Below, one piece after another: positions 54,935 to 63,272 of a stretch of 64,000 nucleotides of DNA. The stretch's first letter is position 1. Every line of letters starts with the position of its first letter. Position numbers and translations under genes: made by a program. The notes under the pieces are model-generated. The model saw only the letters and a program-made list of their open reading frames with translations, was not told the origin of the DNA and did no database searches. The stretch is from Nocardia bhagyanarayanae (GTDB taxonomy: Bacteria; Actinomycetota; Actinomycetes; Mycobacteriales; Mycobacteriaceae): assembly GCF_006716565.1 (NCBI RefSeq), contig NZ_VFPG01000001.1:620001-684000 (forward strand), given 5' to 3'.

Positions 54935-56977
54935 TCAGCTCACCTGGAATTCCGCGCTCACCCCGGTGAAGGGGCGCAGCACGCCGTCGGCGCCGAGGCT
55001 GTCGGCGAAGTGCACGAACCGGTACTGCCCTGGCTCCGCGTCGGCGGGAACGTCCCAGGTGAACCGGGCCACCGATTCGGCGGACCCGCGCTTGCTCCAG
55101 TGATACCGCACCGCCCACTCCCCCTCGTTGGCGGCGCGCACCCAGCCGGTTCCGGTGCTGCGCTGCACCTCGAGGAAGGTGCCGTTGCGTCGCGGGTTGT
55201 GCTTCGGATGCGCCGAAACGAATTCGGCGACAACGCGTTCGCCGCGCGCACAGGAGGCGGGCTGGGTCAGCACGTCGCCGAAGGCGCGGCCCGGCGGGGT
55301 GGCGTCCGGGCCAGGCGCGGGCACGAAGTTCGGTTGCAGGTTCGACACGTCGCGCGGCGCGGGGCCGCGCGCGACCGTCGTTCCTGCGGCCAAAGCTGTT
55401 GCCAGACGGTGGAATTCCTGCTGGTAGGCGGGCAACGTATAGCGGCCGTACAGCGTCGAGGCGCCCTCGTACTGCTGGGCGTCGTATTCCTCGGGCGTGG
55501 TGACGTATTCGTGATAGGAGTTGGCGTACCCCTGGAGCAGCACCTGTTCCAGGTCGACGCCGAGCGCCTCCGCCACGGCCCTCCGCACCCGCAGCCCGGA
55601 CACGATGGTGAACTCGCCGCCCGCGGCCGCCAGGTACAGCTCGCCGATCCGCATCAGCTGGATCGGCACCACGCTCGGCACCCACGGCACCGGCGGGAGC
55701 AGACCGAGCGGCACGGCGATCGCCTTGGGCGCCTGGGCATCCGCGAGCCAGGCCGGCGCCGGTTGGTTCGGATCGCCGAGCGCGCCGAGGAACGGGTTGC
55801 GCACGCCTTCCGGGATCGGGCCGCCAGGCAGGCCGGGACCGTCCTCGACGCTGCCCGCGATCAGCGAGACGCCCGCGGCGGCCGGAGCTGTGTGCCGCGG
55901 TTGGCCGTCGGGGGTGAATCGGCCGTCGACCGCGATGTTCGCCAGGTCGATGTAGCAGAGCAGGGAGTCGACGGGTCCACTCATCGCGCGCGCCGCGTTC
56001 AAGGCGTTCTTGGCGGCGCTGTATTGGCGTTCACCGATGATCCGGGTGTTCTCGAACTCGTCCTCGGTCGGCCCTGATCCGGGACGCAGATTCAGGTTCG
56101 GCGACATGTCGCCCGCGTTGGTCTGGGCGAAGGCGGACACGAAATCCGGTGCGCCGTCGAGGTATCGGACGCCGTGGTCGGTGTGCTCGTGGGCGAAGGA
56201 GGCGTAACCCTTGTTGTCGCCGCTGATCAACCGGTTGGCGTTGGTCATGGACGTGTTGTGGGTCGCGAACCAGGTGATCGCGCCGATCCGCTTGCCGCCC
56301 TTGGTGATCGAGAGCGCGGTCACCGCCGGGTCGATGGCGCCGGGGAAGTAGGCGCGATCGGCGGCGGGGTTGCGATCGAAGGCGACGCGCGAGCGGTTGA
56401 CGCTGGCGTCGTGCAGTTCCGCGCGGCCGAGCGCGAGGGAGGCGGGCCCGAGATCGGCGTGCGCGGCCGCGATGGCCTCCACGATCCCGTTCACCTCGGC
56501 GTCGTACACCTGCTGCTGGAAGCCGAGGATGGAGAGGTTGTAGGCGTAGTCGTGGCTGGAGCCACCGCAGGTCGCGTGCGAGTGGGTGGAGGTGAGCAGC
56601 ACGTTCTGCTCGGTGTAGAGATCGCCGAAGCGGCGGGCCAGTTCGAGCAGCACGCCGCGGTGCACCGACTGGAAGATCATGCCGTTCTCGGCGACGACGA
56701 AGACGACGCGCCGCCCACCCGCCGCGATCACGTACGCGCGCGCCCGCGGGCGCAGGTGGATGCCCGCGGTGGTCTGCTCCAGCTGGGAGTAGCCCATCAT
56801 CCCGCACTCGGCGGCCGGGCCGGTGATGTCGGAGATGCCGACGCCCACCTGATAGCCCGAGTCCGGCGCGGCGGCGGCGAGACCCGCGGTCGGTCCCGAT
56901 CCGATCGTCGTGGCAGCGGCGAGCGCGGCCGAACCCGCTGCGGTTCGGGCGAGCACCGTTCTGCGTGACACCGGCAT
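54935..56977 (-). CDS. Neutral ceramidase, Tat-exported
   Basis: 680-aa neutral/alkaline ceramidase hydrolysing ceramide to sphingosine and fatty acid. A twin-arginine signal (SRRTVLAR, then a hydrophobic Ala-rich stretch to about 36) indicates folded export. Zinc and catalytic segments are present: TSTHSHATCGG, WFATHNTSMTN and the nucleophile Ser in GDNKGYAS. GFQQQVYDAEV and GYANSYHEYVTTPEEYD are family motifs. The last about 150 residues are the Ig-like C-terminal domain. GGGAGG precedes the ATG. Divergent from a TetR gene with a palindrome in between. Confidence 0.9.
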   Translation of the reverse strand: MPVSRRTVLARTAAGSAALAAATTIGSGPTAGLAAAAPDSGYQVGVGISDITGPAAECGMMGYSQLEQTTAGIHLRPRARAYVIAAGGRRVVFVVAENGMIFQSVHRGVLLELARRFGDLYTEQNVLLTSTHSHATCGGSSHDYAYNLSILGFQQQVYDAEVNGIVEAIAAAHADLGPASLALGRAELHDASVNRSRVAFDRNPAADRAYFPGAIDPAVTALSITKGGKRIGAITWFATHNTSMTNANRLISGDNKGYASFAHEHTDHGVRYLDGAPDFVSAFAQTNAGDMSPNLNLRPGSGPTEDEFENTRIIGERQYSAAKNALNAARAMSGPVDSLLCYIDLANIAVDGRFTPDGQPRHTAPAAAGVSLIAGSVEDGPGLPGGPIPEGVRNPFLGALGDPNQPAPAWLADAQAPKAIAVPLGLLPPVPWVPSVVPIQLMRIGELYLAAAGGEFTIVSGLRVRRAVAEALGVDLEQVLLQGYANSYHEYVTTPEEYDAQQYEGASTLYGRYTLPAYQQEFHRLATALAAGTTVARGPAPRDVSNLQPNFVPAPGPDATPPGRAFGDVLTQPASCARGERVVAEFVSAHPKHNPRRNGTFLEVQRSTGTGWVRAANEGEWAVRYHWSKRGSAESVARFTWDVPADAEPGQYRFVHFADSLGADGVLRPFTGVSAEFQVS

Positions 56978-57015
56978 GCGAGCCTCCCTTCGTCCGTTTG
57001 GCAGCGAACCACACA

Positions 57016-57033
57016 ACTGGACGCACGTCCAGT
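57016..57033. promoter_or_regulatory. Perfect palindrome, candidate TetR operator
   Basis: ACTGGACG-CA-CGTCCAGT, 8-bp perfect arms, in the 114-bp gap between the ceramidase and the divergent TetR gene. An extra half-like GTCCAG follows directly. Typical size and position for a TetR dimer site controlling both genes. Confidence 0.68.
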
Positions 57034-57091
57034 CCAGATTTTTCGGCGGCGCGAATTGACTGCGCGCGCCGCGAGCGCTTAACTCGCTGAG

Positions 57092-57718
57092 GTGTCCTCC
57101 CGATTGAGCGTCGAAGAACGACGGGCCCACCTTATCGAGGCCGCGATCGGCCTTGCCGAAAAAAAGGGCGTGGCCGGTGTGACCACGCGTGATGTGGCTC
57201 AAGCAGCCGGTGTCTCGCTCGGTGTGGTGCATTACTGTTTCGAAAATAAGGACGCGCTGATGACCGAGCTGGTCAAGGCGTTGTCGATGGAATTACGCGA
57301 TTCCGTCGACGCCAATGAAACAGTTTGGCAAGACGTCGAAAGTGGAAAAGAAGCGCTTCAAAAATTGGTGCGCGCCGGACTCGAACTCATGTGGCTGAAC
57401 ATCGAAGCCACACCGGAACGACAACTGCTCACTTACGAAACAACCACTTATGCGTTGCGCGAAGGGGAACAGACCCCGAAGAAACTCGCGATCGCGAGGG
57501 AGCAGTACGCCTTCAACGACTCCACGGTCGCCGACATCCTCGATCACGCGCGCGACGCCACGGCCACCGCGTGGTCGGTGCCGGTGCAGACCTTGAGCCG
57601 GTTCACCCTCAACGTGATCGACGGCATCGTGCTGCGCTGGTTGGTCGACAACGACAGCGAAGCGGTGCGGGTGCAGCTCGATCTGCTGAGCGAGATGCTC
57701 GCGGGGTACGCGACCTAG
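57092..57718 (+). CDS. TetR-family regulator with AT-richer coding sequence
   Basis: 208-aa TetR regulator with BetI-type C-domain. The HTH is AIGLAEKKGVAGVTTRDVAQAAGVSLGVVHYCFENKDAL. The middle (57200-57480) uses AAA, GAA, CAA and TTG codons far more than any neighbouring gene, suggesting different origin. GTG start. It probably represses the divergent ceramidase gene through the palindrome at 57016-57033. The ligand may be a sphingolipid or fatty acid (guess). Confidence 0.86.
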   Translation: MSSRLSVEERRAHLIEAAIGLAEKKGVAGVTTRDVAQAAGVSLGVVHYCFENKDALMTELVKALSMELRDSVDANETVWQDVESGKEALQKLVRAGLELMWLNIEATPERQLLTYETTTYALREGEQTPKKLAIAREQYAFNDSTVADILDHARDATATAWSVPVQTLSRFTLNVIDGIVLRWLVDNDSEAVRVQLDLLSEMLAGYAT

Positions 57719-57842
57719 GCGTACCTCCGGGCTGCGGCCATGCGCGGCGGGCGGATCGCGTCCGGCTGGTGTCGACCAGGCGTACCTCCGCCTCCGCTGC
57801 GGCCATGCGCGAGCTTCGGGTGGACTGCGTCCGGCTGTGTCG
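57719..57842. repeat. Two-copy about 61-bp repeat between two convergent stops
   Basis: Two imperfect copies (57719-57776 and 57779-57842), both opening GCGTACCTCCG and sharing CTGCGGCCATGCGCG and GCGTCCGGCTG. They exactly fill the gap between the TetR stop and the stop of the convergent ATPase gene. Confidence 0.8.
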
Positions 57843-60698
57843 TTAGGCGATGACGCCCGGGACGCGGATGTGCGTCTCGGTCCCCACTCGCCACCAGGGC
57901 ACCGACACTGTTCCCGTCACCGCTCCCGAGAGCCGCACGCGCAGGTCCTCGTGCAACACCAGCTCACCCTCCTGCGGTGCGAGCGAGAACAGTTGGCGCA
58001 GTACCACTCCCAGCGGTTCGGCGGACCAGGACGTGCTGCGGCCGGTGCCGAGCACCTCGGCGGTCACCGACTCCGATACCAGGGGGAGGTCGAGCAAGGT
58101 CGCGAGGCTCGGGGCGGTCTCTTCATCGCCGAGCACCAACCGATCCGGCGGCAGCACGAGGCCGAACCACGGTAGATCGAGCACCATCGCGTCGGCGGCA
58201 GGCACGGCATCGCCGGACAGTGCGCGCACCCGTTCCGGCAGCACCAGCTCGGTGAGGTCCAGACGGGACGCCGCGGCGGCCAGGTGGCCGTGGGTGCGCG
58301 AAACGATCTGCGGCTCAGGGTTGTTCGCGGGGTCTGCCAGTGCGGCGAGCAGCGTCTCGGCGAGGTCCGGGGTGATTCGGTCCGGATCAGCGAGGACGGA
58401 GCGCAACACCTCCAGGTCGCCGTGGCTCAGGCCGGGCACCGCGAAATGCGGGAGGAGTCCGGCGAATTCGGCATCCCCCGGATGGAGATGGTGTCCGAGC
58501 GGGATGCCGTCGAGGCGGGCGTGCCTGCGCAGCCACCACGCGGTGTAGCCGTCCGGATCGGCGAGCAGACGCCTGGTCTTCGGTACGGCGAGCAGCTGGT
58601 GCAGCGCGTCCGGCCAGGCGATGTCGTCGATCAGGTCCAGGTCGCGGACGGCCGCGAACTCGGCAGGCTCCTCGGGCAGGCTCGCCCACCAGGCCTCTTC
58701 GTCGTCCAGATGGTGATCGGGCCCGGTCGGGTCGGACTCCGCGACGACGCCGAAATCCCAGCCGACGCCTACAGCCCGAAGCGCCTGCGCGCCGTACTCG
58801 TCCACGATCTCCTTGGCGACGGTGCCCAGCGGCGCGTCCTCGACGAGCAGCGCGTACAGCGGCGCCTCGGGCAGCAGCAGCTCGTCGGCGGGCAGCAGTT
58901 CGCCTGTGGTGTCCGGCAATTCGATCGAGCCGAGCCAGGGCGGAAGCGCGTCCGGATCGGCGTACGCGGCCAAACGGAGCACCGCGTCGACCAGGTCGGG
59001 GTCGTCGGGATGGTCTTCGAGGTCCGCGTGCAGCGCCGGGTCGGCGAGCAGGTCGGCAGCGGTGGCCGAGCGGGCGCCGAGCCTGGACAGCAGCGGGTGC
59101 GCGGCCTCCGGATGGACCAGGCGCGCCCAGTGCAGCGGGATGGCGACCTCGAGCATGTCGTCGAGGACGACCGTGCGCGGACCGGTCACCAGGCGGCCGT
59201 CGGCCAGCGGAACAGCCAGTGCGCCGAGCTCTTCGGCGGACAGCGGGTCGACGACGAACGGCTCCAGCGCCGCGTACCAATCCCGCCACCAGGCGGGCGG
59301 GCGCTCCACGCCGCCGGAGAGCTCGGCGAGCCGGGCGAGGCCGAGGCGGTGCACGTCGAGGACCGCGAGGGCCTCGGTGTGGGCGCGACCCGAGAGTTCG
59401 GGGATGAGCAAGGGGCCGGCGATGTCGTCGAGGAGGTCGGCCAATTCCGGTGTGAGGTCGGGGAAGACGCTCGCGCGGGCGGGTACCGCCGTCGGGATTT
59501 CGCTCGAGCCGACGGCAGGGGATGCGCCGGGGCCGGACTCCGGGGCTTCGGCGACGTGGCCCGGCTCGGCGGCGAGTTCGGAATCGGCGGCGAGGCTGGG
59601 GGTCGAGGGCTTGCCGACCACCGGAAGCCAAGAGTGGGTTTGCAGTTCGCTGATGAGGGCCTCGCGGAGCAGGCCGTCGACCTCGCTGCGGGCGAAGCCC
59701 GGTGTGGGGACCAGGACGAGACGGTCGGTCGGGGGCAAGGCCCGGGCGAACTCGGCGTAGCCGGAGGCCAGTTCGGCGACGCGGGCGCCGGGTAGCAGGC
59801 GGCGCCGGTCCGGTTGCATCGGAATGTCGGCGATCAGCAGGGCCGGGAGGGACAGTTCCTCGTCGGAACGCGTAGGTGCGCGCAGGACGTCGTGCGGTGC
59901 GGCGTGGGCTTTGCCGTCGCGCAGCGGCAGCAGCCATCGCGCGCGGGCGGTGCGGAACTGCCACCACGCTCGGCGGCGCCCATCCGGGCCCGTCACCTGT
60001 AGTTCCTGGAGGCCATCGCCGAGCTCGCGCGCCGCGGAGGTGAACTCGTCGTCGCCGATCCGAATGGATTGCAGGGCGGGCAGTTCCAGGAGCAGATCCG
60101 CGGCCTCTTCGCGCATGGCGGCGAGCAACGCGTCGGCGTCGATGTCGTCGTGCAGGCGCAATACGACTTCGGTGTCGAAGTTCGGCGTGGGAAGGGCCTC
60201 GAGCGGCCAGGTCAACCGGAGCGCCGGAGGTTGGAAGTCCGGCGTAGCTATCCCCTGCTGGCGCAGGGCCTCTCGCGTCCTGGCGCGGGAGAAGTGCAAC
60301 GAGCCCGTGGTGGAACGGAATTCGATGTCGTCGCTCACCGCGAGTACGGCGGTGAAGCCGACGCCGAACTTGCCGACGGAGGCCGGCTCCGCCTTGCCGG
60401 AAGCGCGCAGGGCGGTGAGCGCGTGGACGCCGGAAAGTTCCAAGGGCGCACCGGTGTTCGCAATGTACAGGGTGCGACCGTCCAGCCGGACGGAGACGCG
60501 CCCCGGGACACCCGCCTTGGCCGCGGCATCGGCGGCGTTCTGCGCCAGCTCGGTCAGCAGGCGATCGCGGTAACCGGCCCGGACCAGATCCGCCTCGGTG
60601 GCGGCATCCTCCCGCAGCCGGGTCGGCGAATCACGCCAGGAGGTGAGGACGGCGGCGCGCAGCCCCTCGGTGCCGAACAGGTCGGCCGAGCCCGTCAG
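57843..60698 (-). CDS. Large GHKL (HSP90/sacsin-like) ATPase protein, apparent CTG start
   Basis: About 951 aa if read from CTG at 60698. The N-terminal GHKL ATP-binding domain has Glu50, Asn54 and Asp57 in LLTELAQNAADAA, a G1-like ANTG at about 80-83 and GKFGVGF at 109-115, the pattern of sacsin/HSP90-like ATPases. The rest is long, Leu/Asp/Pro-rich and of unknown fold. No ATG, GTG or TTG exists in frame between the upstream stop (60756) and a TTG at 60443, which lies after the Asn box. The CTG overlaps the DUF3027 stop as CTGA, mirroring other overlaps here. An ATC at 60710 with GGAG upstream is an alternative. Function unknown; a chaperone-like role is possible. Confidence 0.7.
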   Translation of the reverse strand: MTGSADLFGTEGLRAAVLTSWRDSPTRLREDAATEADLVRAGYRDRLLTELAQNAADAAAKAGVPGRVSVRLDGRTLYIANTGAPLELSGVHALTALRASGKAEPASVGKFGVGFTAVLAVSDDIEFRSTTGSLHFSRARTREALRQQGIATPDFQPPALRLTWPLEALPTPNFDTEVVLRLHDDIDADALLAAMREEAADLLLELPALQSIRIGDDEFTSAARELGDGLQELQVTGPDGRRRAWWQFRTARARWLLPLRDGKAHAAPHDVLRAPTRSDEELSLPALLIADIPMQPDRRRLLPGARVAELASGYAEFARALPPTDRLVLVPTPGFARSEVDGLLREALISELQTHSWLPVVGKPSTPSLAADSELAAEPGHVAEAPESGPGASPAVGSSEIPTAVPARASVFPDLTPELADLLDDIAGPLLIPELSGRAHTEALAVLDVHRLGLARLAELSGGVERPPAWWRDWYAALEPFVVDPLSAEELGALAVPLADGRLVTGPRTVVLDDMLEVAIPLHWARLVHPEAAHPLLSRLGARSATAADLLADPALHADLEDHPDDPDLVDAVLRLAAYADPDALPPWLGSIELPDTTGELLPADELLLPEAPLYALLVEDAPLGTVAKEIVDEYGAQALRAVGVGWDFGVVAESDPTGPDHHLDDEEAWWASLPEEPAEFAAVRDLDLIDDIAWPDALHQLLAVPKTRRLLADPDGYTAWWLRRHARLDGIPLGHHLHPGDAEFAGLLPHFAVPGLSHGDLEVLRSVLADPDRITPDLAETLLAALADPANNPEPQIVSRTHGHLAAAASRLDLTELVLPERVRALSGDAVPAADAMVLDLPWFGLVLPPDRLVLGDEETAPSLATLLDLPLVSESVTAEVLGTGRSTSWSAEPLGVVLRQLFSLAPQEGELVLHEDLRVRLSGAVTGTVSVPWWRVGTETHIRVPGVIA

Positions 60699-62392
60699 TT
60701 CCGCGGCGATGACCCGGACTCCGGTCCCGCGTCGGTTTCGCTCTCCGCCGCGTCGTCAACTGCGGCGAGGTCACCCGATGCCAACGGCTGCCCCGTGTCG
60801 GTCTTCGAATCGAACCCGGCGGCAACATCGTTCGCAGCGCCTTCGGCCTCGCCCTCCGCCGCGGCAACATCCGCGGCGAGAAGGTCGCGCGTCGGCGACG
60901 ACTCCGCCGCCTCGGTCACCGACTCGGCGGCGCTCGGCTCCGAAGTCTCCGGTGCGTCGGACACGGGTGCGGGGGCGGCCTCAGCTACGGTCGAGCCCGC
61001 CGAAACACCGGCGTTGGCATCGGATTGCGCGACCGAGGAGTCTTCGAAGGACTCCGCGGCCATCCCGTCGCCGGCGTCCGAGCCGCCCGGCGCCACGCCC
61101 TTTTCGGCATCGACCGCATCTGCGACAACTGCCTCGGCCGCCGTCGCATCGGCAATCGCCTCCGGCTGCGCCTCGGCCGCGGCAGCTTCGGCGACCGCAT
61201 CCGACTCCGCCCGCTCCACGCCCACAGCACTCGTCGTGGCTTCGCCTTCGACAGCCGCTTGCCCGGCGTCCGCGACTCCCGGCTCGCCAGCGTCAAGCGA
61301 CGGGGCCTTCTCAGCCCTCACATCGCCAGCGGTCGCATCCGCGTCGGCGGCCGTCTCCGACACCAACGGGGCCACCTCGCCGCTCATCTCGGCAGCGTCC
61401 GCCTCGGCGGCGACAGTCTCCGTTTCCGATCGGACGATTTCGGCACTCACGTCGACAGCGCCGTTCTCCGGTGCGGCGGCAGTCTCCGGCAGCGACGGGG
61501 CCTTCTCAGCGCTCGCGTCCGCAGCGCCGTCCTCGATCGCGACACCGGTTTCCGGCACCGACTGGGCGACTTCGACAGCGGCCACCTCAGCGGAAGCACC
61601 TTCGTCCGCAACCTCTTCGGCAGCGGACCGCTCCCCCTTGCCCAATTCCTCCGGCGGAATCACGTCGAACGCCGCGTCGTCGTAGGCCTCGTACAGCGGC
61701 GAACCGTTACCCGTCGGCGCGACGACATCGGAGTGCGCGCCGCAGCCGTATTCGACGTGCACCACGTGTCCGTCCGCGCCCATCGCGTTGCCGCAGACGC
61801 CGAAAGCGGCGCGCAGGGCGCCCGCGAGCGGGAGGTAGAAGCCGCACTTGCCGCAGGTGGACGGCGCGGCCTTGGCCATCTCGGTGTCGGGGCCGTATTC
61901 GGAGTACCAGCGTTCGGCGGCCTCGATACGGCCTTCCTCGCTGAGCACCTTGGTGCGGCCGAGGCCGATCTCCAGCGCGACCTCGTCGACCTCCGGGTCG
62001 CCGCTGGTCACGTAGCCGGGCACCAGGCGGGGGTCGTCCTGCGGCGGGGCGAGCAGGTCGCCGGGCGCGAGATCGCCCGGGCGGATCCGCTGTTCCCACG
62101 GCACGAATTCGGGCGCGACCAAGGCGTCCGGGCCGGGCAGCAGCGCGGACTCGCTGACCGTCGCGTGGTCCGCGCCGGGCGGGGCCGCCACGACGACGGC
62201 CCACTGCCAGCCGCGGTAGCCGGGCAGGGTGGCCTCGAAACGGTGGGTCGCCGCGCTCTCGTCCTCGACGCTCACACCGAGGTGCGCGCCGACGGCGGAG
62301 GGCTCCAACTCCAGGAGCGCACGGCGGGCCAGGTCCGCGGCTTCGGCAAGGACCGGCCGGACGTCGGGCTCCGAAACAGATACTGCGCTCAC
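60695..62392 (-). CDS. DUF3027 protein with zinc-ribbon-like cysteines and acidic Ala-rich tail
   Basis: 565-aa protein. The first about 240 residues are the DUF3027 domain, with WQWAVVVAAPP and a Cys cluster STCGKCGFYLPL / GVCGNAM / GCGAHSD that could bind zinc. Residues about 245-565 are a repetitive Ala/Glu/Val/Ser acidic tail, probably disordered and longer than usual. GTG start, only 17 bp from the divergent glutaminyl cyclase. Its stop overlaps the ATPase start. Function unknown. Confidence 0.82.
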   Translation of the reverse strand: MSAVSVSEPDVRPVLAEAADLARRALLELEPSAVGAHLGVSVEDESAATHRFEATLPGYRGWQWAVVVAAPPGADHATVSESALLPGPDALVAPEFVPWEQRIRPGDLAPGDLLAPPQDDPRLVPGYVTSGDPEVDEVALEIGLGRTKVLSEEGRIEAAERWYSEYGPDTEMAKAAPSTCGKCGFYLPLAGALRAAFGVCGNAMGADGHVVHVEYGCGAHSDVVAPTGNGSPLYEAYDDAAFDVIPPEELGKGERSAAEEVADEGASAEVAAVEVAQSVPETGVAIEDGAADASAEKAPSLPETAAAPENGAVDVSAEIVRSETETVAAEADAAEMSGEVAPLVSETAADADATAGDVRAEKAPSLDAGEPGVADAGQAAVEGEATTSAVGVERAESDAVAEAAAAEAQPEAIADATAAEAVVADAVDAEKGVAPGGSDAGDGMAAESFEDSSVAQSDANAGVSAGSTVAEAAPAPVSDAPETSEPSAAESVTEAAESSPTRDLLAADVAAAEGEAEGAANDVAAGFDSKTDTGQPLASGDLAAVDDAAESETDAGPESGSSPRN

Positions 62393-62396
62393 GGCC

Positions 62397-62402
62397 TACA
62401 TT
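62397..62402 (+). promoter_or_regulatory. Putative -10 box of the glutaminyl cyclase gene (leaderless)
   Basis: TACATT 7 nt before the ATG at 62410. It lies in the 17-bp gap between two divergent starts, so any -35 would be inside the DUF3027 coding sequence. Confidence 0.45.
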
Positions 62403-62409
62403 TTGCCGT

Positions 62410-63183
62410 ATGGAGCGGAATCGGCGTGCGTTGGCCATCGGTGTGCTCGTCGGCCTGCTCGCGACGTGCGGTTGCGGCGCCGACGAGCCCGAGCCGCCGC
62501 GGCTGCGGATCGAGGTCGTCGGCACCCGGCCGCACGATACGGAAGCCTTCACCCAGGGCCTCGAGGTGCACGGCGACGTCCTCTACGAAGGCACCGGACT
62601 GCGCGGTCGCTCCACCGTCCGCGCGACGGATCTGCGGACCGGCACCGAACTGGCCCGCGCCGAACTCCCCGCCCGGTATTTCGGCGAGGGCATCGCCAAA
62701 GCGGGCGACACGCTGTGGCAGCTCACCTGGCAGGACGGCACCGCTTTCGCGCGCGACCCGGTCACCCTCGCGGCCCGGGCCGAGGCCGCCTACCAGGGCG
62801 AGGGCTGGGGACTGTGCGCGCGGAACGGCCGGTTGATCATGAGCGACGGCACGAACACACTGACCTTCCGCGACCCGGCCACCTTCGCCGCCACCGGTTC
62901 GGTGACCTTGAAGAACCGCAGGGGCGCGCGTCTGAACGAACTCGATTGCGCGGCGGACGGTTCCGTCTACGCCAACGACTACCCGACGAACCGGATCCTG
63001 CGCATCGACCCGGACACCGGCGAAGTGCTCGGCATCGCCGACGCCGCCGACCTGCTCACCCGCGAGCAGCGCGCCGAGGCAGACGTGCTCAACGGCATCG
63101 CCCAGCTCCCGGGCACCGACCGGTTCCTGATCACCGGGAAGTACTGGCCGACCGTTTTCGAGGTCCGTTTCGTGCCCGCCTGA
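62410..63183 (+). CDS. Glutaminyl-peptide cyclotransferase, lipoprotein
   Basis: 257-aa plant-type (beta-propeller) glutaminyl cyclase, which turns N-terminal Gln into pyroglutamate. A lipobox near ATCGCG gives lipidated Cys at about 20 or 22. Family motifs: EAFTQGLEVHGDVLYEGTG, YFGEGIA, GEGWGLC, LNELD and the ending KYWPTVFEV. It would act on exported proteins at the membrane surface. Divergent from DUF3027 with a 17-bp gap. Confidence 0.87.
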   Translation: MERNRRALAIGVLVGLLATCGCGADEPEPPRLRIEVVGTRPHDTEAFTQGLEVHGDVLYEGTGLRGRSTVRATDLRTGTELARAELPARYFGEGIAKAGDTLWQLTWQDGTAFARDPVTLAARAEAAYQGEGWGLCARNGRLIMSDGTNTLTFRDPATFAATGSVTLKNRRGARLNELDCAADGSVYANDYPTNRILRIDPDTGEVLGIADAADLLTREQRAEADVLNGIAQLPGTDRFLITGKYWPTVFEVRFVPA

Positions 63184-63272
63184 GTCGCGGACGGACGCGA
63201 GGAACGTCACTATCGCCCCCCAACGGGGAGCGCCGGTGCGTTCCCGTCGCCGTAGTACGACAGAATTGAGGA

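Noticed and set aside
60069..61685. 538-codon forward frame rich in Ala and Ser
   Set aside because: It mirrors the repetitive acidic tail of DUF3027 and the GHKL domain on the other strand; low-complexity only.
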